Assembly (NCBI GenBank): GCA_035079385.1
Contig: JAVHKY010000065.1
Location: 434,001 to 498,000 of the forward strand
Direction: 5' to 3'
DNA length: 64,000 nt
Source: Aspidiotus rigidus
Lineage: Eukaryota; Arthropoda; Insecta; Hemiptera; Diaspididae
A program made the position numbers and the translations under genes. Below the pieces are notes generated by a model. It made no database searches. It was not told the DNA's origin and saw nothing but the letters and a program-made list of their open reading frames with translations. Each line of letters starts with the position of its first letter. Positions within the stretch are counted from its first letter, which is position 1. Positions 1-11,256 of this stretch are shown here, one piece after another.

Positions 1-284
1 ACTTAAAACAAACTCCTTTTCCATAAATTCGCAGATTGTGTGTTTGTGACGTTTTCTGGCATAAGAATATGAATGTAAATAAATTGAATTAAGGCAGCCT
101 CGGGCATTATTTTCAGTGAAAAACTGTGAGGACAAAAAGTGTTCGCCTCGTTTTTTTTTTTTGTTTTTTTTTTTGAAAACATTCGCTTTGTTTTGACTCA
201 TAATTATTTTCTCGGCTGAATCCATTTCATATACCCAAAGAGAGCGCACCCTTCAATTACGCTACTGAACAGCTATCCTCTTTT

Positions 285-586
285 AAAGGTTCTAATATAT
301 GATTCTTGGATACTTTTCAACGCTGAACACGAATTCGTTGTCCGTTTTTTGCTAGCACGTCACAATTTTTAGTAATCGTGATGAATATTCTCGTCTACTT
401 GCCGCGCGCTGTCGCGGAACGTAACGAAGATTTTTGATAGCGACGCTGCTATCGTCGATGTGGGTGCAGCAAGTAAACAAGAACTCAAATCATGATTACT
501 AAAAATTGTGACGTGCTAGCAAAAAACGAACAACGGATTCGTGCTCAGCGTTGAAAAGTACCTAAGAATCATATCATAGAATCTTT
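285..586. repeat. 302-bp near-perfect palindrome (hairpin MITE)
   Basis: The left arm (about 285-403) and right arm (about 467-586) are reverse complements over roughly 115 bp with few mismatches. Both contain GCTAGCACGTCACAATTTTT or its complement. The loop of about 60 bp (404-466) is CpG-rich. No open frame is present, so this is a non-autonomous foldback or MITE-type element. I could not identify a clean target-site duplication. It ends about 10 bp before the next, larger foldback element. Confidence 0.8.
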
Positions 587-1418
587 GAGACAGGATCAGT
601 ATAGGCGATAGAGGAATGAAGTTTGTATTTTGGGTGGGAAAAGGAAATTTTGATGAAAATTGTAGAGTCAGGTGCTGGGAACAATATATTTAAAAATCCC
701 ACCCCCTAAACCCTATACAAAATTTTCTGTGGCACCTTTTAACCCCCCCAAATAAGGTTTTTTGTCAATATCTCAAAAACTTGAAGAGATAGGAAAAAAT
801 TTTCCAATCCAAAATTGTTCCTCGTGAAATTCTACATAAGATACCATATTTAAACATTATCCTAGGCCTATTTGTTGGCCTGAAAAGTTCGCGAGAAGTT
901 CTCAACTTTCGAAAATTTCCCTGTTTTTTGTCTATAACTTGGAAATGAAGACTTATAGAGAAAATTTATACGTTACCAAAATTATATGCAACAAATTTTT
1001 TTATCTGAGAATTGCACCCCCGAATTCTTGTGCCAAATTTTCAGTGGCACGTTGCAGCCCCCAATTTGATTCGCAAATATCTCAGAAAGGGACACAAATT
1101 TTGAATCTAAAAATGTTCCTTGCGAAATCGTACATAAAATAGTATATTGAAACATCACCCTAGGCCTATCTGTAGGGTGAAACGTTTGTGACAAGTGCTC
1201 AACCTTCAACAATTCAGATTTCTACAAAAAATTTATACATCACAAAAGTTATTTGCTACAAATTCATAATTTCGATCATAACATTAATTAATGTAAGCTC
1301 TTCATGTACAAACTCCAAGTGACAACTTTGCGAGAAAGGACTATTTCATTTCTTAAATCTAATACCTGATGGTAGGTTCATACAATATTTCATTATAAGT
1401 CTCTAATTGTAAAACTGG

Positions 1419-1455
1419 GTGGCCAAATAAGGCCACTACGTGGCCTTTTGGCCAC
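1419..1455. repeat. Short GC-rich hairpin in the foldback loop
   Basis: GTGGCCAAATAAGGCCAC is followed after TAC by GTGGCCTTTTGGCCAC. This forms a 16-bp stem with a 3-nt loop and a 2-nt bulge. Each stem half is itself nearly palindromic. Confidence 0.75.
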
Positions 1456-1608
1456 ACAACTCTTACTTTAAAAATGCCCTGCCTATCTGTCAGCGTGAAA
1501 CGTTTGTGACAAGCGCTCAACTTTCTGAAATTTCCATGTTTTTGGTGTGTAACACGGAAATGGAGACTCCTACAGAAAATTATGCGCAACAAATTTTCTT
1601 ACTTTATA

Positions 1609-1686
1609 ATGAGGCCCCTGGACGAGAGTTCCGAAAGCCCTAGCGAAGAAGAAGACAGCGACGGAGAAACAATTAGAGACTTATAA
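1609..1686 (+). other. Tiny acidic ORF in the foldback loop (25 codons)
   Basis: ATG at 1609 opens a frame reading DESSESPSEEEDSDGE before a stop at 1684-1686. The Ser/Glu/Asp-rich composition and higher GC differ from the AT-rich arms. It could be a remnant of a coding sequence, since acidic N-termini occur in some transposases, or chance. The last few codons lie in the right arm. Function unknown. Confidence 0.2.
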
Positions 1687-2236
1687 TGAAATATTGTATG
1701 AACCTACCATCAGGTATTAGATTTAAGAAATGAAATAGTCCTTTCTCGCAAAGTTGTCACTTGGAGTTTTCACATGAAGAGCTTACATCAAATGTTATGA
1801 TATAGAAATTATGAATTTGTAGCAAATAACTTTTGTGATGTATAAATTTTTTGTAGAAATCTGAATTGTTGAAAGTTGAGCACTTGTCACAAACGTTTCA
1901 CCCTAACAGATAGGCCTAGGGTGATGTTTCAATGTACTATTTTATGTACAATTTCGCAAGGAACATTTTTGGATTCAAAATTTTTGTCCCTTTCTGAGAT
2001 ATTCGCGAAAAATCAAATTGGGGGCTGCAACGTGCCATATGGTATCTTATGTAGAATTTCACAAGGAACAATTTTGGATTGGAAAATTTTTTTCCTATCT
2101 AATTTTGTATAGGGTTTAGAGGGTGGGATGTTTAATATGTCGTTCTCAGCACCTGACTCTACCATTTTCATCAAAATTCCTCTCCCCCCCCAAAATACAA
2201 ACTTTGGTTTTTTTTTTCACTCTATCGCCTATACTT

Positions 2237-5215
2237 ATGCAAATGGCATTTTGTTGAATTTTACCAGTCTTCAAAGAGATGGAAACTTCGGATGGAAAAG
2301 ATGTCCGGAAAGAGGACTATCTTTCTGCTCACATCCGAGTAACCAGTTGTGAAAGGAGCAAATTTGAGAGTTTACGGAAAAGTCATGAAATTTTCTGAGT
2401 TTCGTAGCATTCATGAATAAGAAATTTGCAAATTAAATTTGTAGCGGCATAGGAATTAAAACCTGGAAAACTTGGGAAGGGTTTTTTTTTTTTTTGGGGG
2501 GGGGGGTAAAATTGGTAACCCTGTACAATTGATCGCTCAAATTTCTGGATTAAAGGAAGTCAAATTTTGCTAGTTTGTATTCATGATGAAAGAAAATGAC
2601 TTATTCTTATGGCTTATCCAGAGGCTTCTTTGTCCCAAAATCAACTTCGAAAGAGATCATTTATAAAAATATCAGCAATTCGCAGATTTTCCTCCTATTT
2701 TATTGCAGTCTCTTTATCGTCGACACCATGAAGGTCGTCGAAAGCGATAAATTTACCATCACTATTAGAATCATTGTGGCAGCTTGTGTGTCGAGTACTT
2801 AAAATGACGAACACATACATGATGCTGAAATGATGAAGTCTAGATACAGCCACATAATTACTAAGTAGTCATTATTGTGTGCGCGAAATCTTTTGGTAAC
2901 AAAACGCACGCAGATATAGGTACCTCTATATTCGGTAACGTGGATCGAACAGACGCTACAATGTGTGCACTATGCAATAACTATCACGATTACGAAGCAG
3001 TAAATTATATTATTCGTTGACAAAAAAAAAAAAAAAATAGAAAAAAAGTTCTACGAATCATCACCTTGAAGGTTCGATCATATAGAGGTAGTCGCGCGAT
3101 TCACAGAATAACCTTAAGTAAATTTTTCGGATACGCCATATATAGTCGGAGGGCGATTGCGCGTAAATGAGTCGAACATTAATAGTAATCTTTATTTCTT
3201 TTTGTATCACTCCATCTCTAATTAATAAACGCGTTAATACGAGTAGAGAAGCAGAAGAAAGAAAGAAGAAGAAAAAAAAAAGACCGCCCTCTATTCTGCA
3301 CTTTCTAATTACCTATCGCATAATTAAGTCGCATTAATCAGTCGTCGTTATTGCATTTGCTGCACATACTGCGAGCGCGTAATTACATCGTAATCGATAA
3401 CGATCGAATTTTATTTGTTGTATCACAGTAGAGTAACAGAATTCTATAGGTTTTGTACCAACCCCCTCCCCCCACGAACACGACCTTATTACGACTCGCG
3501 GCGTGGTTCGTTTTCGTCGCTATGTCTTCAGAGAGCGCGTGCATGGGTATATGTGAATACATTCAACTTAAGCTTCGGAATACTGTAAAGTTTTTTCTTA
3601 ATTATTTTCTCGAATTCCTCTTCTCCACTCTAATATACCAAAAAAAGCTAACTCGCATTATGTCACGTTGTAAATTGCGGTTTATTGTTCCATATGACAC
3701 AGTTATTTTCATTCATCCGAGTATTAGGATGAGCTACGAAAGTTTTAAGTAACTTCTGTACCTCGTATTCAAATCAACCAGACGGCTAATTCCTTTCAAC
3801 TTGTATTATGTACGAGTAGCTACCGTATATAATCTATATATGTACTTTTTGTGTCGGCATTTGAGCGCTCGAGTTATGAATTTATGGTCGTCAGTGACAC
3901 CCGATTTTATCGATATGTCGGTTAAGTACGCAGGAGAATACGTTGGAGCTATATAGGGTTAATACTACTTAATCCAATGATGTATCCAAAGTTCAACTTT
4001 GTCACGTATATATCCCGAGTGGAAGAGAACTTTTACTATCCTTAACCTTAAGAAAGAAAGAAAGAAAAAAAAAAAGAATACGCTATTATAGCTTTCCATG
4101 ATGAAATATTACGAAAAACCGGTTTTATTAACAAAATATTGCCGCAATGCAACATAACCTAACTAATCAAGTTACTCTCGACCAAACGAGTACCGGGCAA
4201 TAAACTCTATCGCAGACGTATAAATCGAATTCCTTTTTATTTGCTCTTTTTTTTCTCTTCCTCTCCTCTCTGTCTCTCTTATTTTTCCTTTCATTCTTCG
4301 TCTTCTTTCCTCATTGTAGGATTCTCTGTCTTTGTCGCGCGTACTAGGATATCCTCACTAATATCTCACTCGTCCGTACTCCATTCTCTGTACATTACAT
4401 ACGTTTACGAGTATATGCACTGCGTATATCATGGACCATAAAAAAAAAAAAACTGCATCAGACCAACTGAATAATGTTTTGTACCGAGTCGTTCGAGAAG
4501 AATATTTTAAATAATCGGATGAACCTATTTTTTATAAGTTACAAACACACTTACCTATTCAACATACTATTGCAGCGTTTTTAATACATAGTGGTTTTTG
4601 TGTTCCAGTATGAAGATATATTCATTCTGATACAGATCATATCGAGATATGAATTCAGTTGTATCTCGTATATATGTATTTTTTTTGTCGCCAATTCACA
4701 GTTTCATAATGGGTGTTAGAATTGTTTCGATAGTTTTTACGAGTTTTGGCCGTGTATTATGTTGGCACTAGATTGTACGTATAACTGTAATATGTGGATG
4801 GTAATGAGGAAAATGAGTCTGCAACCAGAATGTATGGTGGAATCGAGTCTCGTATACAACAAACGCAGTAGATTTATGCTCGAAATTTCAATTAAATGAA
4901 GCAAAAATACTTTTAATCGAATGAGGATCTCTTTTGGAATATTTCGATCATAGTTGAAAATGAAATTAAAAGGTAATCAAATCATATTTTAATCGTCGTT
5001 TTTCATACCTCGAGGTCAGTGTTCTTAATCCTAAATTTTTTGTATTAAAACTGATATATCTGTAGGAACTTATTCGCTTTCTGTCTTCCAACGTTGGAGT
5101 AGTCACTCATTGCCCTCGAAATATTTGCTCTAAGCTTTATGCTACTTATATTGGCGATAAACGTTCGCATCGTGGTACTGATTGTGAATACCGGCAATAG
5201 GATCGATTTTTAGGA
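2237..5215. other. No gene seen; mostly unique AT-rich DNA
   Basis: I found no coding exon or RNA gene. The stretch holds simple tracts: T14 followed by G11 (2482-2506), a poly-A at 3021-3036, GAA-rich purine tracts at 3250-3285 and 4050-4078, and a CT-rich tract near 4248-4310. From about 2800 onward the DNA is CpG-containing and does not match the repeats elsewhere in the window, so it is probably unique intronic or intergenic sequence. Confidence 0.6.
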
Positions 5216-5219
5216 AATT

Positions 5220-5935
5220 AGGGTGTTTCACCAAAAGATTTTTCACCTAAAAAAATTCACCAATTGAGATTCAGCTACGGAAAGTTCACCTATTGATAAT
5301 TCACCTGATAGAAGTAGTGGTTCACCACATGGTAAGTTCACCGACAAAAATTGGTTATATTTTTCTTAAAGAAGTTAATTAATCAGTTTAATTCAAGTTA
5401 AATAATAATAAAAAATTAATTTAATAATTTTATATTATTTTTTATAATTTTTGAGTATTTTTTCTATTCTTCTTAAATTTAATTTTCAAAAAAATAAAAT
5501 AAAATAAAATAATTTAAATTAATATAATATTTTTAAATAATCACTTTATTGAAATAAAAATTATCTATTAAAATTTTTAAACAAAATTTTAAATAAATAA
5601 ATTGATTTAATAAATTAAAAATTATAATTATAAGTAATAAAATATAATTTATCAATTTAATTTAATAATAATTTATTTAAATAAATTTTCTTTATTAAAT
5701 TATCATTTATTCAAATAATTTTATAAATAAAATTTAGCATAACAAAGCATCAAATAAGAGTCGAACAGTTGATTGAAAAAAATGAATTTCGTCGTCGGTG
5801 TCGGTGAACTCGAAAAAGGAAGATGAACTTTCCTAATGGTGAAAAAAAAAACCTGACAGATGAACTTTCCTGTCGGTGATGTGTACATTCCTTCAAAAAG
5901 ACTTACTCGGGGAAAAATCTTTCGGTGAGCTGGTC
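5220..5935. mobile_element. Element with inverted TTCACC arrays and AT-only core
   Basis: The left end has seven exact TTCACC hexamers between 5227 and 5342, spaced 14-29 bp apart. The right end has the motif in reverse orientation: GGTGAA at 5803 and 5838, GGTGAT at about 5874, GGTGAG at about 5923, plus two GATGAACTTTCC blocks that complement the left GGAAAGTTCACC. Between them, about 5350-5760 is almost entirely A and T. The two ends roughly align as terminal inverted repeats near TTTCACCAAAAGATTTTTCACC-like sequence. No ORF is present. The family is not recognised. Confidence 0.6.
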
Positions 5936-6141
5936 GGATCCCATTTTTGGGGATTAGTATCTCGTTCTTTGGCCACGTGATTCCCAGTTTGTCCTGAGAA
6001 GTTCAATCAAGAGAGGTGCTCGACAAATTATGATTACTCAAAAGAAGCAAGGTTGGATTCCATAATTAGTTTCCACAGCCTGTTTGTGAGTTGGGTGTAA
6101 TTCAAACTTGAGGATTTACTATTTTGAAAAAAAAAAAAAAA

Positions 6142-6174
6142 ATGAGGAGGAGGAGGAGGAGGAGGAGGAGGAAG
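6142..6174. repeat. (GAG)n microsatellite
   Basis: About ten tandem GAG/AGG trinucleotides follow a poly-A tract. On the minus strand it gives a spurious poly-proline frame. Confidence 0.9.
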
Positions 6175-6239
6175 AACTCTTTGAAGAAATAGCATTGAAT
6201 TAGCCAGCCTTACAACTACACTTAGAGTTACGGGCTTGG

Positions 6240-6960
6240 AGTGGGAAAATGAGAACAATATGAGTGAACATGAATTAGATGGGCGTCATGGTAATAGATA
6301 AGGTGGATCAGAGGTAGTTTATCGTGCTAATGATTTTCTTGGATTGTTTAAGAGGGAGTTTGTGAAGCAGGGAGAGACGCTGACATAAATTAAAATACCA
6401 CACTCAAACAATTAGGTAGAGACAGATTGATAAAGGCGGATGTTTTCGAGATGGATAGATCGTCAGCATTGCAGTATGGGCATGAAGGTGGTAAAAAGTG
6501 GGTGAGACAGGTATGAATTCTTCGCGTCGGACAGGACGATTTGTAGAAGACCAAGAAATTTGAGCTTCTTCAATAGATCAAAGCGTATTGCAGGATAAGG
6601 AGGACCAGAAATTATGCCAGGAGGAGAGAAAGAATTTGAGATTATAACAGGGAGTGGGAGCGATCAGTTACAGAAGATGAACTTAGTGCTTGCTTTGCGG
6701 TAAATGTTCCTTGGAGTCGATGTTTTCTAATATCCAAAAAGGTATAAGATTGAACAGGCCTGTATGGTCGGGACAGATTAAAAGAATTTGAAGCTTTACC
6801 GGGGCCAGGCCAGCCTAAGCCAAATATTTGGTGCATGTAAATTGAGAAACATGACAAATAATTATACGCAATCTCAGGTCTGAGAATGAGGACTGAGAAT
6901 AGTGTAGGGAATAGAATAAGAGGTAGAGGATAAGAAAGAAGTCAACGAGTGTAGAAGAAT
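6240..6960 (-). pseudogene. Jockey-like LINE, C-terminal tail relic
   Basis: In the minus-strand reading, a broken frame at about 6660-6480 gives SSWHNFWSS, then SWSSTNRPVRREE. This fits the W...W, SIK and RREEV spacing downstream of RNase H in Jockey-clade non-LTR retrotransposons. Another frame then gives LTHFLPPSCPYCNADDLS, the CxxC zinc-binding tail of those ORF2 proteins. Stops and frame changes are frequent, so it is dead. The reverse transcriptase domain is missing, as expected for a 5'-truncated copy. The family assignment rests on motif recognition only. Confidence 0.6.
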
Positions 6961-7069
6961 GAGGATTCTTGATTTTTTTAGATTTCGCTGCAATTATATA
7001 ATTTAACGCATTTTCACCGCTGAGTATCTACTAGTAATAGCTGAGATTCAAAGGAAATATCTCGTTTTT

Positions 7070-7292
7070 TATCAGTGGTTTAACTAAGGACCTAGAGGTA
7101 TTCTCGTTCGACGTAAACAAACATCGCGCTGGATGTAGTTATCCGACTTGGTGAAAAATCAAGTGGTGGTGGCTGTGGAGTTGTTATCAGCACCACCACT
7201 TGATTTTTCACCGAGTCGGATAACTACATCCAGCGCCATGTTTGTTTACATCGAACGAGAATACCTCTAGGTCCTCAGTTTAACCAGCGATA
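7070..7292. mobile_element. 223-bp hairpin MITE
   Basis: The arms 7070-7172 and 7189-7292 are nearly perfect reverse complements. For example GTGAAAAATCAAGTGGTGGT pairs with CACCACTTGATTTTTCACCG, and GACCTAGAGGTATTCTCGTT with its complement near 7250. The ends read TATC(A/G)(G/C)TGGTT. A TA target as used by Tc1/mariner elements is possible but not proven. The loop is about 16 bp. The small number of mismatches suggests relatively recent insertion. Confidence 0.85.
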
Positions 7293-10125
7293 GGGGGATA
7301 TATTGAGGAAATAGTCATTTATCCTTTTCCTCCTTGAAATCGAGGCTACGTCACTGATTCTCTCTCCCGCGTTTTGAACAAAAGTGCCACCACTAGAGTT
7401 TTCCCAATCGAACTGGACTGTTCCAGAGTGGTAGGTCTTATCTTTCAGTTTTTCAAACTGATGAGGGAAAGAAATGACGAAAAGAACTAAAATTGAGAAT
7501 AATTAGGGCCGTATGATTGCCTTGGGAGTGCCATACGCCCTTCCCCGCTGCGCTCCTACGGCCCTCCGTAGAAATTCTTTCCACTAAGAAGTATTTTATT
7601 ATGATATAAATTTAGTGTGATAAAGAGGTAGCGTTCAACTTATCGTAGAAATATTGGTATGACTTTTCATACTGTTGTTGAATCGCAACGTCAGAATAAA
7701 GTATAATTTTCATCTCTCCCCTCGTCATCCTTTAATGTATGGTCGGACCTCAATAAATTGGTGAAAATAAAATATTAGCATAAAGATGCTTCAGCGTCAG
7801 TCGAATTTGCATCTTCTCATAAAATTATACGGAGATACACGAGTTCTCTTACTTTCGTCTTTCCAGTTATCATTCGACTTACGCATTAACAAATCATCAA
7901 CCCACCTCTCCCTCCTCCCTCCATGTATCTCTTGTAGCGAATTATATCAAAGAAAATACTGATTAGGTGCGAATTTGAATATAAGGAAGCAAAAATCAAG
8001 ATTAGCGGCTATGTCGTGTGCAGTCCACCCCCAGCCTCATTCCTCCTCCGATGACCAAGTCTGAACCGATCGATAGTCTACAACCTATCCTCCTCAAGCG
8101 TACACTTTTTCGTCCTCTCCACTCGACCTGACATCACTACGAACCATCTCGTTTGGTCCTGCCAGGCGCGGATCCAAACGAGTATTTTCAAGGAGAAGGG
8201 AGGATACGAAGTTTTGGAACCGTTCGACCTTTTCAAGTAGAAAGACTGTATGACCTTTTTCTGCATCAGAATTTGACATTGCTCGCCATCTTGCTTGAGT
8301 TTGAAAGGGAGTTTCTTCTCCGTCTCTTCTGCAGAATGGGTCATTTCTAACACCTTACTGTTTTGCGGGCTTGTTCTGACAGAAGAGGCGTAGAATTTCA
8401 TCATATTAATTGCTGGAATAGACATTAATGAAACTTGTCTTCAAGTCTTCCTGTATCGTTTGGAACCATCATGAAGCATTTGGGTACAGTTCCGGAGCAT
8501 TCTACGATCGTTCCTTAGCGTTGAAGAGCCGTTGGTATATTTGATCAGCGATCTTTCAAGGGCCAATTTTCGATCAAAATCGATCCCAAAACCCGGGAAA
8601 ATGGACAGCAGTAATCATATTTTACGACACAGCTGAAGTAGTTGAAGACCTCGCGTCTAAACCTAGATGCGCCAATTCTCACGCTAGTACCCAACTTCAG
8701 ATTTTAATTTTAAAGAATATTTCTATTGGCAGTGCTTTTCCATTCATGTTGTAATTCTAGCGAAGCCACAAAAAGCACAATCCAGATTGTCGATAAAACG
8801 AGCTTTTCCTCGCCGTAGAAGCTTTCTTTTATTAATAATAAAAAAGTCCTCCAGTTTCGTAAGCTGGGAATCATTTTTTGAACGCTAAGAAAAGTATCTA
8901 CGAGTAAAGATATTTTTCGTATGAGTCTTTCTCGACTTCTCCAGTACAAATATAACTTCGTCAATTTTCTTCATTACTTCCACTCGGAACTTGTGTGTGA
9001 GAAACGTAAGAAGAAAATTTTTTCATTTTTTGAACACGTTTTGTCTCTTATTCTTTCCGCGTACGCTTTCCTCATTTCTTTTCTTCAAACAGCCGTTCGT
9101 ATCTTATCCAAAAGAAGAAAGAAATGAACAAGTCACTGATTTAGAAAAGAAGTACAGTATATATTTACACTGGGTTCCATTTTTCTAATCATGGCAGGCA
9201 TTTTCACGAATACTGCGTTTGGAAAAAAAAAATGATGATATCGTTGGTACGAGTGCTAAAATCCGCGAGAAGGGATAGTAAATAATACGTATAGTTACCG
9301 AACTGCAATACCATGAAATTAAAATGTGTTCCAACTCCTCGAGCCGTTGTGTTTTTTTCCTCGTTCTTTTCCTCTAATGATTCGAGCGAAACGGGAACAA
9401 ATTTCTTCCTTTTGATAGGGAAAAGACTTCACGTGGCGAAATAGGAATATTTATATCTGTTTACTACAGCGAGTCAATTCAGTAGACGCGTATTTTTTTT
9501 TTATCGCGATAATACGACGACCGCTTATGGCGAACAGGAAAACTGGTGGAAGTCCGATGGTGCGTTTTGTCTATCATTTGCATCGTCTTACGCGTCACTG
9601 TCGTGACATTATTCACTTTTTTTACGGCGCTAATCTGCCGCATGTATACACGCGAAGATTAGAATTTATTTTAACCGGCTCATTAAACCCGCTTCAAAAA
9701 GTCCTTATTATACCATTTCATTTGCATACTTTTTAATGGAAAACTAATTTTCGTAGACGTATTTCAAGAGATAACCTCGTTACCATCGGAGCTAATATTG
9801 TTTGTGGTCGACGAAAGTTTTCAGTCGCTTGTCAACATAACGACTTCAAGATAGTTGAAGTATGTATAGGTTGGGTGGATTACCCCCATGCTACAAAACT
9901 TCAACATGACGATTCAGTGCGGACTGAATTCGAACAGACGAGGACTCCCTTTAATAGTGCATGATTGGTATTGTTCTCGTAAGCATTGTAGTTGCTTGGA
10001 ATTAGTCAGTGTTTAGGCTCGATTCGAGAGACTAATTAAAGACGAGAACTGCGCGCTTGAAGGGAATTCTCTAGAATGAGTTTCAGTGAAAACGATCGCT
10101 TGAGTTCCCCTATCCGAAAATATAG
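7293..10125. other. No gene seen; mostly unique DNA
   Basis: A short GC-rich inverted pair, AGGGCCGTA (about 7505) and TACGGCCCT (about 7553), lies in 7500-7565. A 115-codon minus-strand frame at 8078-8425 has no recognisable motif and unremarkable composition, and I do not call it a gene. The rest is AT-rich with no repeat I could match. Confidence 0.5.
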
Positions 10126-10129
10126 TATA

Positions 10130-10860
10130 TTAAGCTGTACGAGCGTTAAACTAGGCCTACTAGACTATATCAGGCTTAAATTAGGCTTAGGATAAAATGT
10201 ACTAGATTATACTGGGCTTTTGTCAAAAGAGAGGAATGTTGATGGTGTCATGAACTGATGACGTCACGCATGTTGATGAATTCATGAGTTATGCTAGGCC
10301 TACTATGGTATAATGAAATTTTTCCAAGTCCCTAAAGTAGGTCAAGGTCATTGATGACGTCATGAAGCGTAACGTCACGCAGTACCAAACTTACGATTTT
10401 TTGATCGCAGATAAAGGTACAGTAAAGACATCAACCAGTTTAAACCTCCTTGTGACGTCATCAACGGTCCTCTCTGTTGACAGCAGAGTGAGTATCATAA
10501 AACTAGTTAGCTTATTATACGCACTAGACCAAGAATGACGGCGAACGAGCGAAAGCTAGTGACCTTAAAACATGTATACTAGACTAGGCGAGGGAGATCC
10601 CGAAAGTTTGTTAGCTTAACAGTCTTGGGGACGAACGAGCGGAAGCAGCCTAGTATACAACTGATATATCGATACAATCAAGATCGATGTATTAATAAAA
10701 CGCCCAAAGACATGAACAGGATTCAAAGATTTTCCATGGAGCGGAGAGATTCACTATCTTTTTAGCTGTAAACTAAACAAATCTGCGAATCCGAGAGAGA
10801 ATGAGGAAGAAGAGATAGTATGTTACTAATTTGATGACGTCACAAAAAGGTCCTTGCTGG
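10130..10860. repeat. Decayed TGACGTCA- and AGGCCTA-rich repeat region
   Basis: Four exact TGACGTCA palindromes occur near 10259, 10352, 10453 and 10833, with related GACG/CGTCA variants between them. ACTAGGCCTACTA-like blocks recur at about 10150 and 10292. GTATACTAGACTAGGC (10574) and GCCTAGTATAC (10648) form an inverted pair, and GAACGAGCG occurs in direct orientation at about 10545 and 10633. It looks like one or more degraded members of the TGACGTCA element family or a relative. No coding capacity. Confidence 0.5.
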
Positions 10861-11256
10861 GCCTTTATCCGCTATAGAAAATTATTTTGTTTAAACTGGT
10901 AGCTGGATCGAGCATTAAAAATGTTGTTTATTTATTTGGCTCCACCAGAACATTTTCCTATCATTGATTAATTGGAGACTTTAAATTTTTTAGGTATATT
11001 CATGAGCTTTCATTTGAATACGAAGTTTTTGAAACGGATAAAATTGGCCTGCTCTCGTGTTTGAAGAAGAAAACGAGTCTCTTACCTCGTATGTGTATCT
11101 AAAAGAGCGAAATATTTCTAAGTATTCTCCCCCTCCCCTCCGGTTCAACGTAGCTCGATGTTCTGAAATCTTCCAAGTCTCCCATCCCTTCGAAGCCACA
11201 ATTTTCGGAAAAAACATTGGATGGTAAATATTTTCCGCAAATTATCCTCTCGTCTA

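Larger units (their letters stand above)
596..2236. mobile_element. 1.6-kb foldback element with long inverted arms
   Basis: The outer ends are inverted: AGTATAGGCGATAG at about 600 matches CTATCGCCTATACT at about 2222-2235. The left arm (596-1412) and right arm (1662-2236) match almost continuously through blocks such as CCTAGGCCTATCTGT and the stretch at 1290-1412. The left arm is longer because it holds extra tandem copies: a unit of about 330 bp containing CCTAGGCCTAT or CTGCCTATCTGT, GTGACAAGTGCTCAAC-like and TGCAACAAATTTT blocks recurs near 700, 1030 and 1480. The unpaired centre (1413-1661) holds a short hairpin and a small acidic open frame. No transposase is visible, so the element is probably non-autonomous. 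Confidence 0.8.

Noticed and set aside
8078..8425. 115-codon minus-strand frame, considered as a LINE or transposase piece
   Set aside because: None of the RT, RNase H or DDE landmarks could be found.
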